This document shows, one piece after another, positions 17,479 through 27,475 of a stretch of 64,000 nucleotides of DNA (positions are counted from its first letter, which is position 1; each line of letters starts with the position of its first letter). Location: contig NZ_CP018911.1 of NCBI RefSeq assembly GCF_004000605.1, forward strand, positions 1-64,000, written 5' to 3'. The position numbers and the translations under genes are program-made. The notes beneath the pieces are model-generated. The model worked only from the letters and a program-made list of their open reading frames with translations. It did not search any database and was not told the DNA's origin. Source of the DNA: Glycocaulis alkaliphilus (GTDB lineage: Bacteria; Pseudomonadota; Alphaproteobacteria; Caulobacterales; Maricaulaceae).

Positions 17479-18006
17479 TTAAGCTAACCCCGCCCGGCGC
17501 CGGAATTTGGCAATGAAGGCAGACTGGTCCGCACTCTGCATTTCTGTGCGGGCGGCGCTTGCCTGAAGAACAGGCGACAAGGATGACAGCGCCTCGTTGC
17601 CAGCGTTTTCCACCACTATGTCTGTCAGCCGGTTTACCGCATTCAGCGGATCAACCATCCCGCTGACATGCCATGCCGCCCGGGCGGCCAGCTCGGTAGC
17701 GTCGGCCTCGCTTATCCCGAAAAGCCGGGCCATGTCGTGCGTCATCGCCGCCCGGTCTGGCTCGGTTATCGGTCCTGCGCATGCCGCGACACCAAAAATC
17801 AGGACCGCCGCCGCCTCGCGCGGATCATCGATCGTCTCGACGGCGCGCCGGTTCGCCTTGGAGCGGAACCGCATTTTGCGCGGCAAATTGGCCGCCTCTC
17901 CGGCCAGATCTGCGAGGTCGCGGGCAGCCTGCGAAGCGATGTGAATCCGCCAGAAGATGAAGGCCGCCGTCCCCAGAACGCCCAGTATCGCCATGACTAT
18001 GTGCAT
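17479..18006 (-). CDS. membrane-anchored protein with TerB-like domain
   Basis: A 175-residue protein from the ATG at 18006 ([21 protein letters not shown] opens with one membrane helix). A basic linker ([12 protein letters not shown]) is followed by a helical region about 60-140, [13 protein letters not shown] and [18 protein letters not shown], that resembles TerB/TerB-like domains, which bind metal or act as signalling scaffolds in stress responses. The match is by pattern only. A longer frame from 18081 lacks support. Role unknown. Confidence 0.5.
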   Translation of the reverse strand: MHIVMAILGVLGTAAFIFWRIHIASQAARDLADLAGEAANLPRKMRFRSKANRRAVETIDDPREAAAVLIFGVAACAGPITEPDRAAMTHDMARLFGISEADATELAARAAWHVSGMVDPLNAVNRLTDIVVENAGNEALSSLSPVLQASAARTEMQSADQSAFIAKFRRRAGLA

Positions 18007-18165
18007 TGCCCGCCTCCATGCCGGGCTGAATATTACTGGCAGGCGCATCTGGTACAAGCTGGAATTGATCGGTGCGGGCAAGATGGTCCGCCCGCTTGCA
18101 CCCGCCCATACCCTTCGGCCAAGCTCCGCCCGTCAGATGAGAGCCAAACGCGGAGCAGCACAGCC

Positions 18166-20112
18166 ATGACAGACGAGATCATCCCGGTAGCCTCCAGCTT
18201 CTCAGGCTCGGACATGGGCGCAGAACGCTACAAGGCCCGGTATGCGCGCTCGGTTGAAGAACCCGAAGCATTCTGGCGCGAGGAGCTGGCCCGGCTCGAC
18301 TGGATCAAGCGGCCGGAAAAAATCTCCGACGTCTCGTTCAACAGGGATGATTTCCGCATTCGCTGGTTTGAGGATGGCATCCTCAATGTCTCGGTCAACT
18401 GCATTGACCGGCATCTGGAGACCCGCGCCAACAAGCCCGCCCTGATCTGGGAGGGCGATCACCCCGCCCACCACCATGCCATCACCTACCGCCAGCTGCA
18501 CGACCATGTGTGCCGCTTTGCCAACGTGCTCAAAATGCTGGGTGTGAAGAAGGGTGACCGGGTCACGCTCTACATGCCGATGATCCCGCAGGCCGTCTTT
18601 GCCATGCTGGCCTGCACGCGCATCGGCGCGGTGCATTCGGTCGTGTTTGGCGGCTTTTCGCCCGAAGCCCTGTCAGGCCGGATCAATGATTGCCAGAGCG
18701 AGTTCGTCATCACCGCCGATCAGGGCGTGCGCGGCGGCAAGGCCATCCCCCTGAAGGACAATGTGGACGAAGCGCTGAAAAGCGCGCCCGGCGTCAAGCG
18801 CGTGCTGTGCGTCAAGCATACCGGCGCGAACGTCCACTGGGAGGAAGGCCGTGATTACTGGTATCACGACCTCTCCATCCAGGTGGACGCCCATTGCGCG
18901 CCCGAACCGATGGGCGCCGAAGATCCGCTCTTTATCCTGTACACCTCAGGCTCCACCGGGAAGCCCAAGGGCGTGCTGCACACGACCGGCGGGTATCTGC
19001 TTTGGGCGGCGATGACCCATGCGCTCACCTTCGATGCGAAGGAAGACGATATTTTCTGGTGTACAGCCGATATCGGCTGGGTGACGGGCCATTCCTACAT
19101 CGTCTACGGCCCGCTCGCGAACGGCGCGACCAGCCTGATGTTCGAGGGCGTGCCGACCTGGCCAGATGCTTCGCGCTTCTGGGAGGTGATCGAGAAGCAC
19201 AAGGTTTCGGTCTTCTACACCGCGCCCACCGCCATCCGCGCCCTGATGCGCCTGGGCGATGATCCGGTGACGAAGCATGACCGCTCCTCCTTGCGCCTTC
19301 TGGGGACGGTGGGCGAGCCGATCAATCCCGAAGCCTGGCGCTGGTATCACAAGACGGTCGGCAATGGACATTGCCCCATCGTCGACACCTGGTGGCAGAC
19401 CGAAACTGGCGGGCATCTCATTACGCCGCTTCCCGGCGCCCATGGCCTCAAACCCGGCTCGGCCAGCTTTCCCATGTTTGGCGTGCAGCCCGCCCTTGTC
19501 GATAATGACGGCAAGCGCCTGCCCGATAGCGGCGCGGCGACAGGCAATCTGGTGCTGCTGGGTTCATGGCCGGGGCAGATGCGCACCGTCTATGGCGATG
19601 ACCAGCGCTTCTTCGACACGTATTTCTCCACCTATCCCGGCTATTACTTCACCGGCGATGGCGCGCGCCGTGATGAGGACGGATACTGGTGGATTACCGG
19701 CCGGGTGGACGACGTGCTCAATGTCTCCGGCCACCGGCTGGGTACAGCCGAGATCGAAAGCGCGCTGGTACTCCACCCGGATGTCGCCGAGGCCGCTGTC
19801 GTGGGCTATCCGCACGACATCAAGGGGCAGGGCGTGTGGTGCTATGTGACGCTGAATGAGGGCGTTGAGGCTGGCGAAACACTGGAAAAGGCCCTGAAAG
19901 ACCAGGTACGCAAGGAAATAGGCCCTGTCGCCAGCCCGGACGTGATCCAGTTCACGCCCGGCCTGCCCAAGACGCGTTCGGGCAAGATCATGCGGCGTAT
20001 CCTGCGCAAGATTGCAGAAAATGAGCTGGGGTCATTGGGTGACACCTCGACGCTCGCCGATCCCGGTGTCGTCCAGTCCCTGATCGACGGACGGGTGAAA
20101 GCGAGCGGTTAG
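18166..20112 (+). CDS. acs: acetyl-CoA synthetase (AMP-forming)
   Basis: Activates acetate to acetyl-CoA through acetyl-AMP; cytosolic. The 648 residues match the Acs length. Key motifs are the P-loop-like [19 protein letters not shown] near 263, WWQTETGGH near 410, the hinge region [13 protein letters not shown] near 517, and the C-terminal [11 protein letters not shown] whose lysine is the adenylation residue that is acetylated by regulators. The ATG at 18166 starts the conserved protein; the frame is open much further upstream over a divergent gene, which is not coding on this strand. Confidence 0.95.
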   Translation: MTDEIIPVASSFSGSDMGAERYKARYARSVEEPEAFWREELARLDWIKRPEKISDVSFNRDDFRIRWFEDGILNVSVNCIDRHLETRANKPALIWEGDHPAHHHAITYRQLHDHVCRFANVLKMLGVKKGDRVTLYMPMIPQAVFAMLACTRIGAVHSVVFGGFSPEALSGRINDCQSEFVITADQGVRGGKAIPLKDNVDEALKSAPGVKRVLCVKHTGANVHWEEGRDYWYHDLSIQVDAHCAPEPMGAEDPLFILYTSGSTGKPKGVLHTTGGYLLWAAMTHALTFDAKEDDIFWCTADIGWVTGHSYIVYGPLANGATSLMFEGVPTWPDASRFWEVIEKHKVSVFYTAPTAIRALMRLGDDPVTKHDRSSLRLLGTVGEPINPEAWRWYHKTVGNGHCPIVDTWWQTETGGHLITPLPGAHGLKPGSASFPMFGVQPALVDNDGKRLPDSGAATGNLVLLGSWPGQMRTVYGDDQRFFDTYFSTYPGYYFTGDGARRDEDGYWWITGRVDDVLNVSGHRLGTAEIESALVLHPDVAEAAVVGYPHDIKGQGVWCYVTLNEGVEAGETLEKALKDQVRKEIGPVASPDVIQFTPGLPKTRSGKIMRRILRKIAENELGSLGDTSTLADPGVVQSLIDGRVKASG

Positions 20113-20213
20113 TGAGGCGCTAACCCAAAGAACCGCTTTGGCTGGCAGGCCCGGATGCGGGGTTTATCCTGCACATCACATCGCAAGGCTCTCGAGGGGT
20201 TTAAAGAGTCGCC

Positions 20214-20684
20214 ATGAACCGCAGGACCGTCTCCGTGCTATTCGTCTGCACGGGTAATATATGCCGCTCGCCCATGGCACAGGGCGTCGCCGAGATCATG
20301 GCGGCAAAGCTCAACAAATCCATGATGTTTGATTCCGCCGGCACCGGCGACTGGCATGCAGGAGAATCCCCTGATCCGCGCGCCGTCGAAGCGGCGGCCC
20401 GGCGCGGCTATGACATCGCCGGCCAGCGTGCCCGCGCGCTGAGCGATGAGGATTTCGCGCGCTTTGACCACATTATCGGCATGGATGCCGGTCACAAGCG
20501 CTGGCTGGTCACGGCGCGCGATGTGCGCCGGCTGGAAGAACGCCCGGTCTCCATGCTGATGGACTGGTCGGTAGGCCTGGCGGGCAAGGATGTGCCCGAC
20601 CCTTACTATGGCGATGGCGCGGCGTTCGAGCACGCGCTGGACCTGATCGAGAAGGGTGTGGACGGCTTGCTCAGGCGGATATGA
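20214..20684 (+). CDS. low-molecular-weight protein tyrosine phosphatase
   Basis: A 156-residue cytosolic phosphatase. The catalytic P-loop CX5R is present as FVCTGNICRSP (Cys near residue 12), and the general-acid loop appears as VPDPYYGD near 128. Length and both motifs are normal for the family, which in bacteria often controls exopolysaccharide kinases or acts on small phospho-metabolites. No tyrosine kinase is nearby. The ATG lies a few bases after a weak AGAG site. Confidence 0.88.
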   Translation: MNRRTVSVLFVCTGNICRSPMAQGVAEIMAAKLNKSMMFDSAGTGDWHAGESPDPRAVEAAARRGYDIAGQRARALSDEDFARFDHIIGMDAGHKRWLVTARDVRRLEERPVSMLMDWSVGLAGKDVPDPYYGDGAAFEHALDLIEKGVDGLLRRI

Positions 20685-20734
20685 ACAACACCGCGCCCTT
20701 GGCATGCCCGCCCGCGCCGCGCTAGACGGGACGC

Positions 20735-20839
20735 ATGCGCACCATCCGCCGGCCCGCCCTTTTCATCATCGCGATTCTCGTCAGCTTCGCTCTGGCAGCT
20801 GCCGCCATGATTGTGCTCGCCCTGAAAGGTCTGGCGTGA
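20735..20839 (+). CDS. 34-residue single-pass membrane protein coupled to zapE
   Basis: A short frame beginning MRTIRRPALF with an Arg-rich start, then one hydrophobic helix (about 8-30) and ending KGLA. Its TGA overlaps the GTG start of zapE (GTGA), the same coupling seen in the real operons of this window. The positive-inside charge pattern fits a single-pass inner-membrane peptide. No ribosome site is strong. I do not recognise a family, so this is a plausible small gene rather than a proven one. Confidence 0.45.
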   Translation: MRTIRRPALFIIAILVSFALAAAAMIVLALKGLA

Positions 20840-21942
20840 GGCCATCGCAAGCACTCGAAGCGGGCATTGCGCACGGTAAGCTCGCCGATGACGCCGGTCA
20901 GCGGGCCATAGCGCGCCATCTCGATGCACTTATCACGGATATTGAAAGCTGGAATGGCGGCAGGTCCGGCCTGTTCTCGCGCTCCAGGCCTGCGCCCAGA
21001 GGGCTTTATCTCTGGGGCGGGGTAGGCACCGGCAAATCGCTGCTGATGGACCTTTTCCACGACGCGGTGGCCCTCAAGGCAAAACGGCGGGCGCATTTCC
21101 ACGCCTTCATGCAGGACGTGCATGCCCGCATCGCCCGCGAACGCGAAACCAGAAAGGGCGAACCGCTCATCGCCGTGGCTGACGAGATTGCGCGCGAAAC
21201 CCGGCTTTTATGCTTTGACGAGTTGCAGGTGACCAATGTCGCCGATGCGATGATTCTTGGCCGCCTGTTCGAGCGCCTGTTCGATAAGGGCGTCGTCGTG
21301 ATCGCCACCTCCAACCGCCACCCATCAGAACTCTACAAGAATGGCCTCAACCGCCAGCTCTTCGAGCCCTTCATTGCCATGATCGAGGCAAAGCTGGAGG
21401 TGATGCGTCTCGATAGCGGGCGCGATTACCGTCTGGAACGCCTGACCGCTGCGCCGGTCTACTACACGCCGCTGGACGCTGACGCCGATGCGGCCATGGA
21501 CGCGGCCTTTGACCGCCTGACGCTCGGCGCGCGGGCGCAAAGCTGCACGCTCACCATTCAGGGCCGCACGCTGGAGGTAGCGAGCGAAGCAGCCGGTGTG
21601 GCGCGGTTTGGCTTCGCCGAGCTGTGCGCAAGGCCGCTGGGCGCCGCCGACTATCTCACCCTCGCCGACACCTTCCACACCCTCCTCATCGACCATGTGC
21701 CGGTCATGAGCCCAGCAAAGCGCGACGAGGCTGCCCGCTTCGTCACCCTCATCGATGCGCTCTACGATACCCGCGCCAAGCTGGTGATGAGCGCCGAAGC
21801 CCCGCCCCAACGGCTCTATCCTGCAGGCGATGGCGCCTTCGAGTTCGAGCGCACCGCCTCGCGCCTGATGGAAATGCAAAGCGCGGAGTATCTGGCCGCC
21901 GAACGGCGCAGCTCTACGACTGACGCGTCCAGCGCCAGCTGA
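20836..21942 (+). CDS. zapE: cell division ATPase ZapE (AFG1 family)
   Basis: A 368-residue AFG1/ZapE-type AAA-like ATPase. Walker A is LYLWGGVGTGKSLLMDLF (about 55-72), Walker B is LLCFDELQV near 129, and sensor ATSNRHPSELYKNGLNR follows near 161. In E. coli ZapE binds the Z-ring and is needed under stress; the mitochondrial homologue handles unassembled membrane proteins. The start is GTG at 20836; the frame continues upstream but that part is not homologous. It is coupled to a tiny membrane peptide gene just before it. Confidence 0.88.
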   Translation: MRPSQALEAGIAHGKLADDAGQRAIARHLDALITDIESWNGGRSGLFSRSRPAPRGLYLWGGVGTGKSLLMDLFHDAVALKAKRRAHFHAFMQDVHARIARERETRKGEPLIAVADEIARETRLLCFDELQVTNVADAMILGRLFERLFDKGVVVIATSNRHPSELYKNGLNRQLFEPFIAMIEAKLEVMRLDSGRDYRLERLTAAPVYYTPLDADADAAMDAAFDRLTLGARAQSCTLTIQGRTLEVASEAAGVARFGFAELCARPLGAADYLTLADTFHTLLIDHVPVMSPAKRDEAARFVTLIDALYDTRAKLVMSAEAPPQRLYPAGDGAFEFERTASRLMEMQSAEYLAAERRSSTTDASSAS

Positions 21943-22026
21943 TCTGACTTTTCCGGTCAGCCCATGGGCAAATCCTCCCGGCGGCGCTAGCGTCTCTGCC
22001 GGAAGGACTGGCCGCCCGCTGCGCAA

Positions 22027-22266
22027 CTAGCTGCCTGGATCGGGAACATCCAGATCGAGAATATCACCGGGGCGGCACTCCAGCGCGGCGCAGATGCGCG
22101 CCAGCGTTTCAAAGCGCACACCCTTCACCTTGCCGGACCTCAACAAGGAGAGATTGGCTTCGGTAATGCCCACGAAAGCGGCCAGATCCTTCGCCTTCAT
22201 CTTGCGCCGGGCGAGCATCACATCCAGCGTCACGACGATCTCGGGAATGTCCGGGGTCTGGCTCAT
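22027..22266 (-). CDS. small XRE-family regulator (YozG-like)
   Basis: A 79-residue protein that is almost only a helix-turn-helix of the Cro/C1 type: MKAKDLAAFVGITEANLSLL then SGKVKGVRFETLARICAAL, ending PGDILDL. Its ATG overlaps the TGA of the DUF2975 gene (TGATG), so the pair is translationally coupled. The same combination of YozG-like regulator and DUF2975 membrane protein is common across bacteria; its function is unknown. Self-regulation is likely. Confidence 0.85.
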   Translation of the reverse strand: MSQTPDIPEIVVTLDVMLARRKMKAKDLAAFVGITEANLSLLRSGKVKGVRFETLARICAALECRPGDILDLDVPDPGS

Positions 22267-22751
22267 CAAATGAAGCTGTCACTGTCTTCTTTAAGCGTAA
22301 CAGCTTCGCCCATGACACGCGCCATCACGAAGACGAACACACCCGCGCAGAACAGCGCAATGGGAGCCTCGTTGAGCTGCAGGGCAAACCCGCGGTCCAC
22401 ACCGCCAATCCAGTCCAGCAGGGTCGGGCGGAAGATGACAAATGCACCCGCCGCCAGAACAAGCGCGCTGCCGAACTGTTCGATCAGACCGGCATTGCGG
22501 CGGGTAAACACCTCTCCGCGCCGGTAATGTCCGCCAAGCCGGACAAGCGCCACCAGGCCGGGTATCAGGAACAGGAAGGGCATGATGTGAACCAGCCCGA
22601 CAAGGCCCGCATTGAGATAACCCAGAGCACCGTCAGCCCCCAGCGGCCCGTCAGCCAGCACCTCCACCCACTCACGGCCCGCATGGATGACAAGAAGCGC
22701 CAGCGATAGCAGGCTGACGACATAAAGCATCGAATCCCAACGTGTTTTCAT
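22266..22751 (-). CDS. DUF2975 membrane protein
   Basis: A 161-residue protein with four predicted membrane helices: MLYVVSLLSLALLVIHAG, LVGLVHIMPFLFLIPGLVAL, GSALVLAAGAFVIF and IALFCAGVFVFVMARVM. YRRGEVFTRRN between helices 2 and 3 is the DUF2975 hallmark. GGGGGAG lies before the ATG at 22751; an in-frame extension to 22889 is not supported. It forms a coupled pair with the XRE regulator. A role in sensing or responding to membrane stress is only a guess. Confidence 0.8.
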   Translation of the reverse strand: MKTRWDSMLYVVSLLSLALLVIHAGREWVEVLADGPLGADGALGYLNAGLVGLVHIMPFLFLIPGLVALVRLGGHYRRGEVFTRRNAGLIEQFGSALVLAAGAFVIFRPTLLDWIGGVDRGFALQLNEAPIALFCAGVFVFVMARVMGEAVTLKEDSDSFI

Positions 22752-22899
22752 CTCAGGGCTCCCCCGGTGCTGTAACTGATGCATTCTATAATACAGAAAA
22801 ATCTTTCTGTAAAACAATAATTTTGCGCAAAGCGCCCCATCACCCGCTTTCGCGTCGACACCGCGTGCGGACATTGCGGAAATCCTCATGCAGCGCTAG

Positions 22900-23943
<1,044 letters not shown>

Positions 23944-24009
23944 CCACACCTGTCATCCTCCGGCCGCTTTAGCGGTCCGGGAGATCCATTCCGGCGAGGA
24001 AGCAGAATG

Positions 24010-24101
24010 CCCTCGTCCTTCGAGACGGCCTTCGGCCTCCTCAGGATGAGGGCAACGCACATACCCTCATCCCTCGGCCACGTGGTGCTCGAAGGACGAG
24101 G
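24010..24101. repeat. REP-like intergenic repeat, copy 1 (paired)
   Basis: Two inverted units lie between mdh and asd: CCTCGTCCTTCGAGACGGCC ... CCTCAGGATGAGGG and CCCTCATCCCTCGG ... CTCGAAGGACGAGG. The same sequence recurs near 26.3 and 31.8 kb. Each unit can fold, with CCTCATCC pairing to GGACGAGG. Confidence 0.8.
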
Positions 24102-24134
24102 AAAAGAAAGCCCCGCATTTCAAGGACCACTTCC

Positions 24135-25160
24135 ATGGCACTCAATATCGCAGTCGTTGGCGCAACCGGCGCGGTGGGCAAGGAAATGCTCACCATTCTG
24201 GCCGAGCGCCTGTTCCCGGCTGGCGAGGTTCACGCCCTCGCCTCGCGCCGCTCGGTCGGCACCGAGCTGAGCTATGGCGACAAGACCCTGAAATGCAAGG
24301 ATCTGGAAACGTTCGACTTTTCGAGCGTCGACCTCGTCCTGATGAGCGCGGGCGGCGACGTATCGAAAGAATGGTCCCCGAAAATCGCCAAGGCCGGCGC
24401 CATCGTGGTCGATAATTCCTCCGCCTGGCGGATGGACCCGGACGTGCCGCTGATCGTGCCGGAAGTAAATGCCGATGCGCTCGATGACGGCATCAGGAAA
24501 GGCATTATTGCCAATCCCAACTGCTCCACCATCCAGACGGTCGTGGCGCTGAAGCCCCTGCACGATGCGGCCGTCATCAACCGCGTATCGGTTGCCACCT
24601 ACCAGTCCACCTCCGGGGCGGGCGCGGAAGGCATGGATGAGCTGTGGAAGCAGACCCGCGCCATCTATGTGAACGATCCCATCGAGCCACAGGCCTTCAT
24701 CAAGCAGATCGCCTTCAACGTCATTCCGAAGATCGACGTCTTCATGGAAGATGGCTCCACCAAGGAAGAGTGGAAAATGGTGGTCGAGACCAAGAAAATC
24801 CTCGATCCCAAGATCAAGCTCTTTGCCACCTGCGCGCGGGTGCCGGTCTTTGTCGGCCACTGCGTCGCCACGCATATCGAGTTTGAAAACGAGATCAGCG
24901 CCAAGAAGGCCCGCTCCATCCTGCGCGAGGCGCCCGGCATCATGCTGATCGACCGCGCGGACGAGGAAGATCCGGCCTTCGTGACGCCGGTGGAAAGCGT
25001 CGGCGAGTTTGCGACCTTCGTGTCGCGCGTACGCGAAGACCCGACGGTGGAAAACGGCCTCGCCCTGTGGATCGTCTCGGACAATCTCAGGAAAGGCGCG
25101 GCGCTCAACGCCGTCCAGATCGCCGAATTGCTCCTCAATAAGGGTATCGTGAAGGCCTGA
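24135..25160 (+). CDS. asd: aspartate-semialdehyde dehydrogenase
   Basis: Reduces aspartyl phosphate to the semialdehyde for lysine, threonine, methionine and diaminopimelate. The 341 residues include the NADP fold VVGATGAVGKEML, the catalytic cysteine in ANPNCSTIQ (Cys130), and the substrate-binding YQSTSGAG near 159. Like dapF earlier, it feeds cell-wall synthesis. Its TGA overlaps the ATG of the acyl-CoA dehydrogenase gene (TGATG), so the two are coupled. Confidence 0.95.
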   Translation: MALNIAVVGATGAVGKEMLTILAERLFPAGEVHALASRRSVGTELSYGDKTLKCKDLETFDFSSVDLVLMSAGGDVSKEWSPKIAKAGAIVVDNSSAWRMDPDVPLIVPEVNADALDDGIRKGIIANPNCSTIQTVVALKPLHDAAVINRVSVATYQSTSGAGAEGMDELWKQTRAIYVNDPIEPQAFIKQIAFNVIPKIDVFMEDGSTKEEWKMVVETKKILDPKIKLFATCARVPVFVGHCVATHIEFENEISAKKARSILREAPGIMLIDRADEEDPAFVTPVESVGEFATFVSRVREDPTVENGLALWIVSDNLRKGAALNAVQIAELLLNKGIVKA

Positions 25161-26302
25161 TGCAGAACCCGTTCGATACAGCCGAACGCAAGGCCTTCCG
25201 CGAGAGTGTGGAAGCCTTCGTGGCGCGCGAGATCGCCCCGTTCGCCAATGAATGGGACGAGGCGGGGGATTTCCCCTGGGAGCTACACCAAAAGGCGGGA
25301 GCGCTCGGCCTGTTCGGCTTTGCCATTGACGAGGCCTATGGCGGGCTGGGCTTTGACGATGCCTTCATGCGCATGGATAGCGGCGTAGCCCTGTCATACT
25401 GCGGCGCGGGCGGGGTCAATGCGTCGCTCGGCTGCCGCAATATCATGACCGGCCCCATCGCCAAGCTGGCGTCTGAAGAGATCAAACTGGCTGTCCTGCC
25501 GGAGATCATTTCGGGCCGCGAAGGCGGCGCGCTCGCCATGACCGAGCCATCGGGCGGCTCTGACCTCTCGCGCATGAAGACCCGCGCGGTTAAAGACGGC
25601 GATGGCTGGCGCATAACGGGGGAAAAAACCTTCATCACCGGCGGCATGAAGGCGCGCTGGTATGTGGTAGGCGCGCGCACGGGCGGCGAGGGTTTTGGCG
25701 GCATCTCGCTGTTTCTGGTGGAGGCGGGCGCTGAAGGCTTCAGCCGCACGCCGATCAAGAACAAGATGGGCTGGTGGGCGTCTGACACCGCCACGCTCCA
25801 TTTCGATGATTGCTATGTCCCGGCGGGCAATCAGCTGGGCGAAGAGGGCCTCTGCCTCCTCGCGATCATGGAAAACTTCAATTACGAGCGCCTCGCGCTC
25901 GCTTCGGGCTGTCTGGGCATGGCGAAGCGCTGCCTTGACGATGCGATCAGCTGGGCGAAGGAGCGTGAGACCTTCGGCAAGCCGCTCATCAGACATCAGG
26001 TCATCCGCCACAAGATCGCGGATATGAGCATGCGCATCGATGCGCTGGAGGCTTATCTGCGCGCCATCGCCTGGACCATGAATGAGGGCGAGATGCCGGT
26101 CGCAGAGCTTTCCAAGGTGAAGGTGCTCGCCTCCACCACGGCCGAGTTCTGCGCCAGCGAGGCCATGCAGATCCTTGGCGGGGCGGGTTATCTACGCGGG
26201 CAGGCGATCGAGCGCATCTACCGCGAGGTGAAGGTGATGGCGATTGGCGGCGGCTCTGAAGAGATCATGCGCGATCTGGCCGTCAAGCAGATGGGGCTTT
26301 AA
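25160..26302 (+). CDS. acyl-CoA dehydrogenase
   Basis: A 380-residue flavoenzyme with the normal three-domain ACAD layout: N-terminal helices, the FAD-contacting MTEPSGGSDLSRMKTRA stretch near 130, WRITGEKTFITGG, and a helical C-terminal domain with AMQILGGAGYL. At the usual catalytic position the text is VMAIGGGSEEIM instead of IYEGT, placing it in the subgroup that lacks the Glu there and may use another base. Substrate unknown; expression is coupled to asd by the one-base overlap of stop and start. Confidence 0.88.
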   Translation: MQNPFDTAERKAFRESVEAFVAREIAPFANEWDEAGDFPWELHQKAGALGLFGFAIDEAYGGLGFDDAFMRMDSGVALSYCGAGGVNASLGCRNIMTGPIAKLASEEIKLAVLPEIISGREGGALAMTEPSGGSDLSRMKTRAVKDGDGWRITGEKTFITGGMKARWYVVGARTGGEGFGGISLFLVEAGAEGFSRTPIKNKMGWWASDTATLHFDDCYVPAGNQLGEEGLCLLAIMENFNYERLALASGCLGMAKRCLDDAISWAKERETFGKPLIRHQVIRHKIADMSMRIDALEAYLRAIAWTMNEGEMPVAELSKVKVLASTTAEFCASEAMQILGGAGYLRGQAIERIYREVKVMAIGGGSEEIMRDLAVKQMGL

Positions 26303-26311
26303 CGAGTACGT

Positions 26312-26410
26312 GCTTCGAGACGCGCTTCGCGCTCCTCAGCATGAGGGATGTCAGTGGAATTTGGCCCTCATCCTGAGGGTGAGCGCAGCGAACGTCTCGA
26401 AGGACGAGGG
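26312..26410. repeat. REP-like intergenic repeat, copy 2 (paired)
   Basis: Two inverted copies of the same family as near 24.0 kb: CTTCGAGACGCGCTTCGCG ... CTCAGCATGAGGG and CCCTCATCCTGAGGG ... CGTCTCGAAGGACGAGGG. They fill the gap between the convergent acyl-CoA dehydrogenase and bolA genes and could act as a terminator-like structure. Confidence 0.8.
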
Positions 26411-26418
26411 CCTTCGCC

Positions 26419-26706
26419 CTACTCCCCCGGCGCTTTCGCCCGTATCACCAGCGCGTGGATGGGGCCGGTCAATTCCTCGGCGAGGGCATGATTGACGAGG
26501 CGATGCCGCGCAATGCGGCTCTGGCCGGTAAACGCCTCTGACACGATCTCGACGGTGAAATGGCTTTGCCCGCCGGGCCGTGAGCCGGCATGACCGGCAT
26601 GGGCGGCGCTGTCATCGGTGATGGTCAGCTCAAGGGGGCTGAGCGCCGCTTTCAGCTTGTCTTCGATCACCCGGCGCATCTCTGTCATTTCACCTGTATC
26701 CTTCAT
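26419..26706 (-). CDS. bolA: BolA-family protein
   Basis: A 95-residue BolA domain with the class signature FTVEIVSEAFTGQSRIARHR and LVNHALAEEL, ending in HALVIRAKAP. BolA proteins bind monothiol glutaredoxins through an Fe-S cluster and link iron status to envelope and stress genes. The start may be 26706 or the ATG at 26688, which has AGGTGA near it. It is divergent from the J-domain gene with only 35 bp between the chosen starts, a pairing common upstream of cobS in this class. Confidence 0.87.
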   Translation of the reverse strand: MKDTGEMTEMRRVIEDKLKAALSPLELTITDDSAAHAGHAGSRPGGQSHFTVEIVSEAFTGQSRIARHRLVNHALAEELTGPIHALVIRAKAPGE

Positions 26707-26741
26707 TGCCCGATAACCCGCGCGGCACCATACTCTGTACC

Positions 26742-27368
26742 ATGGATTCCGGCTTCAAATACCGCCCGCGCTTCAAGGATATCCGCATTCGCCCGCCCGG
26801 CGGCAAGCCGGCCGAGGACGTAACCTTGTGCGAGTATCCGCGCTGCAACGAGCACGCCACCGCCAAGGCGCCCAAATCGCGCGAGCGGCTGAACGAGCAT
26901 TATCATTTCTGCCAGAAGCATGCGGCCGAGTACAATAAGAGCTGGAATTTCTTTGAAGGCATGAGCGAAGGCGCGGCGCAAGCCTATGCCCAGAGCGCGG
27001 CCTGGGGCCACCGGCCCACCTGGAATTTCCGCGCAGGTGGCACGGCGCGCGCCAAGGCCCAGCAGGCCAGCACAGACTGGCAATCCGCCTTCATCGATCC
27101 CTTCACCCTGTTTGGCGAACGCCCGCCGCCACGCCATGGTGAAGGCGCAGCCGCCCCGAAGGGTCCGCAGCTTGGCCGCCTGCAGCAAAAGGCGCTCGAT
27201 ACGCTGGGGCTGGAGGCCGAGGCCAGCAAGGGCGATGTGCGCAAGCGCTATGCCGAGCTGGTGCGCGCCTATCACCCGGACGCCAATGGCGGGGACCGCT
27301 CCCGCGAGGAAGCCCTGCAGCGCGTCGTCGCCAGCTACCAGATTCTCAAGAGCGCCGGGATGGCGTGA
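26742..27368 (+). CDS. J-domain protein of the CobS neighbourhood
   Basis: A 208-residue protein. The N-terminal half is a small Cys-containing region (LCEYPRCNEH and HFCQKHAAEYN, which may bind metal) conserved in alphaproteobacterial homologues. The C-terminal 60 residues are a J domain with the HPD tripeptide in RAYHPDANGG, able to stimulate Hsp70. I chose the ATG at 26742 (MDSGFKYRPRF). Its usual position, between bolA and cobS, suggests a link to CobS, but the client is unknown. Confidence 0.82.
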   Translation: MDSGFKYRPRFKDIRIRPPGGKPAEDVTLCEYPRCNEHATAKAPKSRERLNEHYHFCQKHAAEYNKSWNFFEGMSEGAAQAYAQSAAWGHRPTWNFRAGGTARAKAQQASTDWQSAFIDPFTLFGERPPPRHGEGAAAPKGPQLGRLQQKALDTLGLEAEASKGDVRKRYAELVRAYHPDANGGDRSREEALQRVVASYQILKSAGMA

Positions 27369-27475
27369 GGCGGTGGCCTTGGGCCTTGCGTCACGCCGAT
27401 CCGCTGGCCAATGCTGCGCATGCGCGCTAGTTACCGTTCCCAGCACACCCGTTTTCACGAATTGACCGGACCGAC

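Noticed and set aside
22027-22751. XRE/DUF2975 pair as a toxin-antitoxin system
   Set aside because: The membrane protein is a four-helix DUF2975 protein with no toxin motif, and the pair is widely kept as a regulator module.
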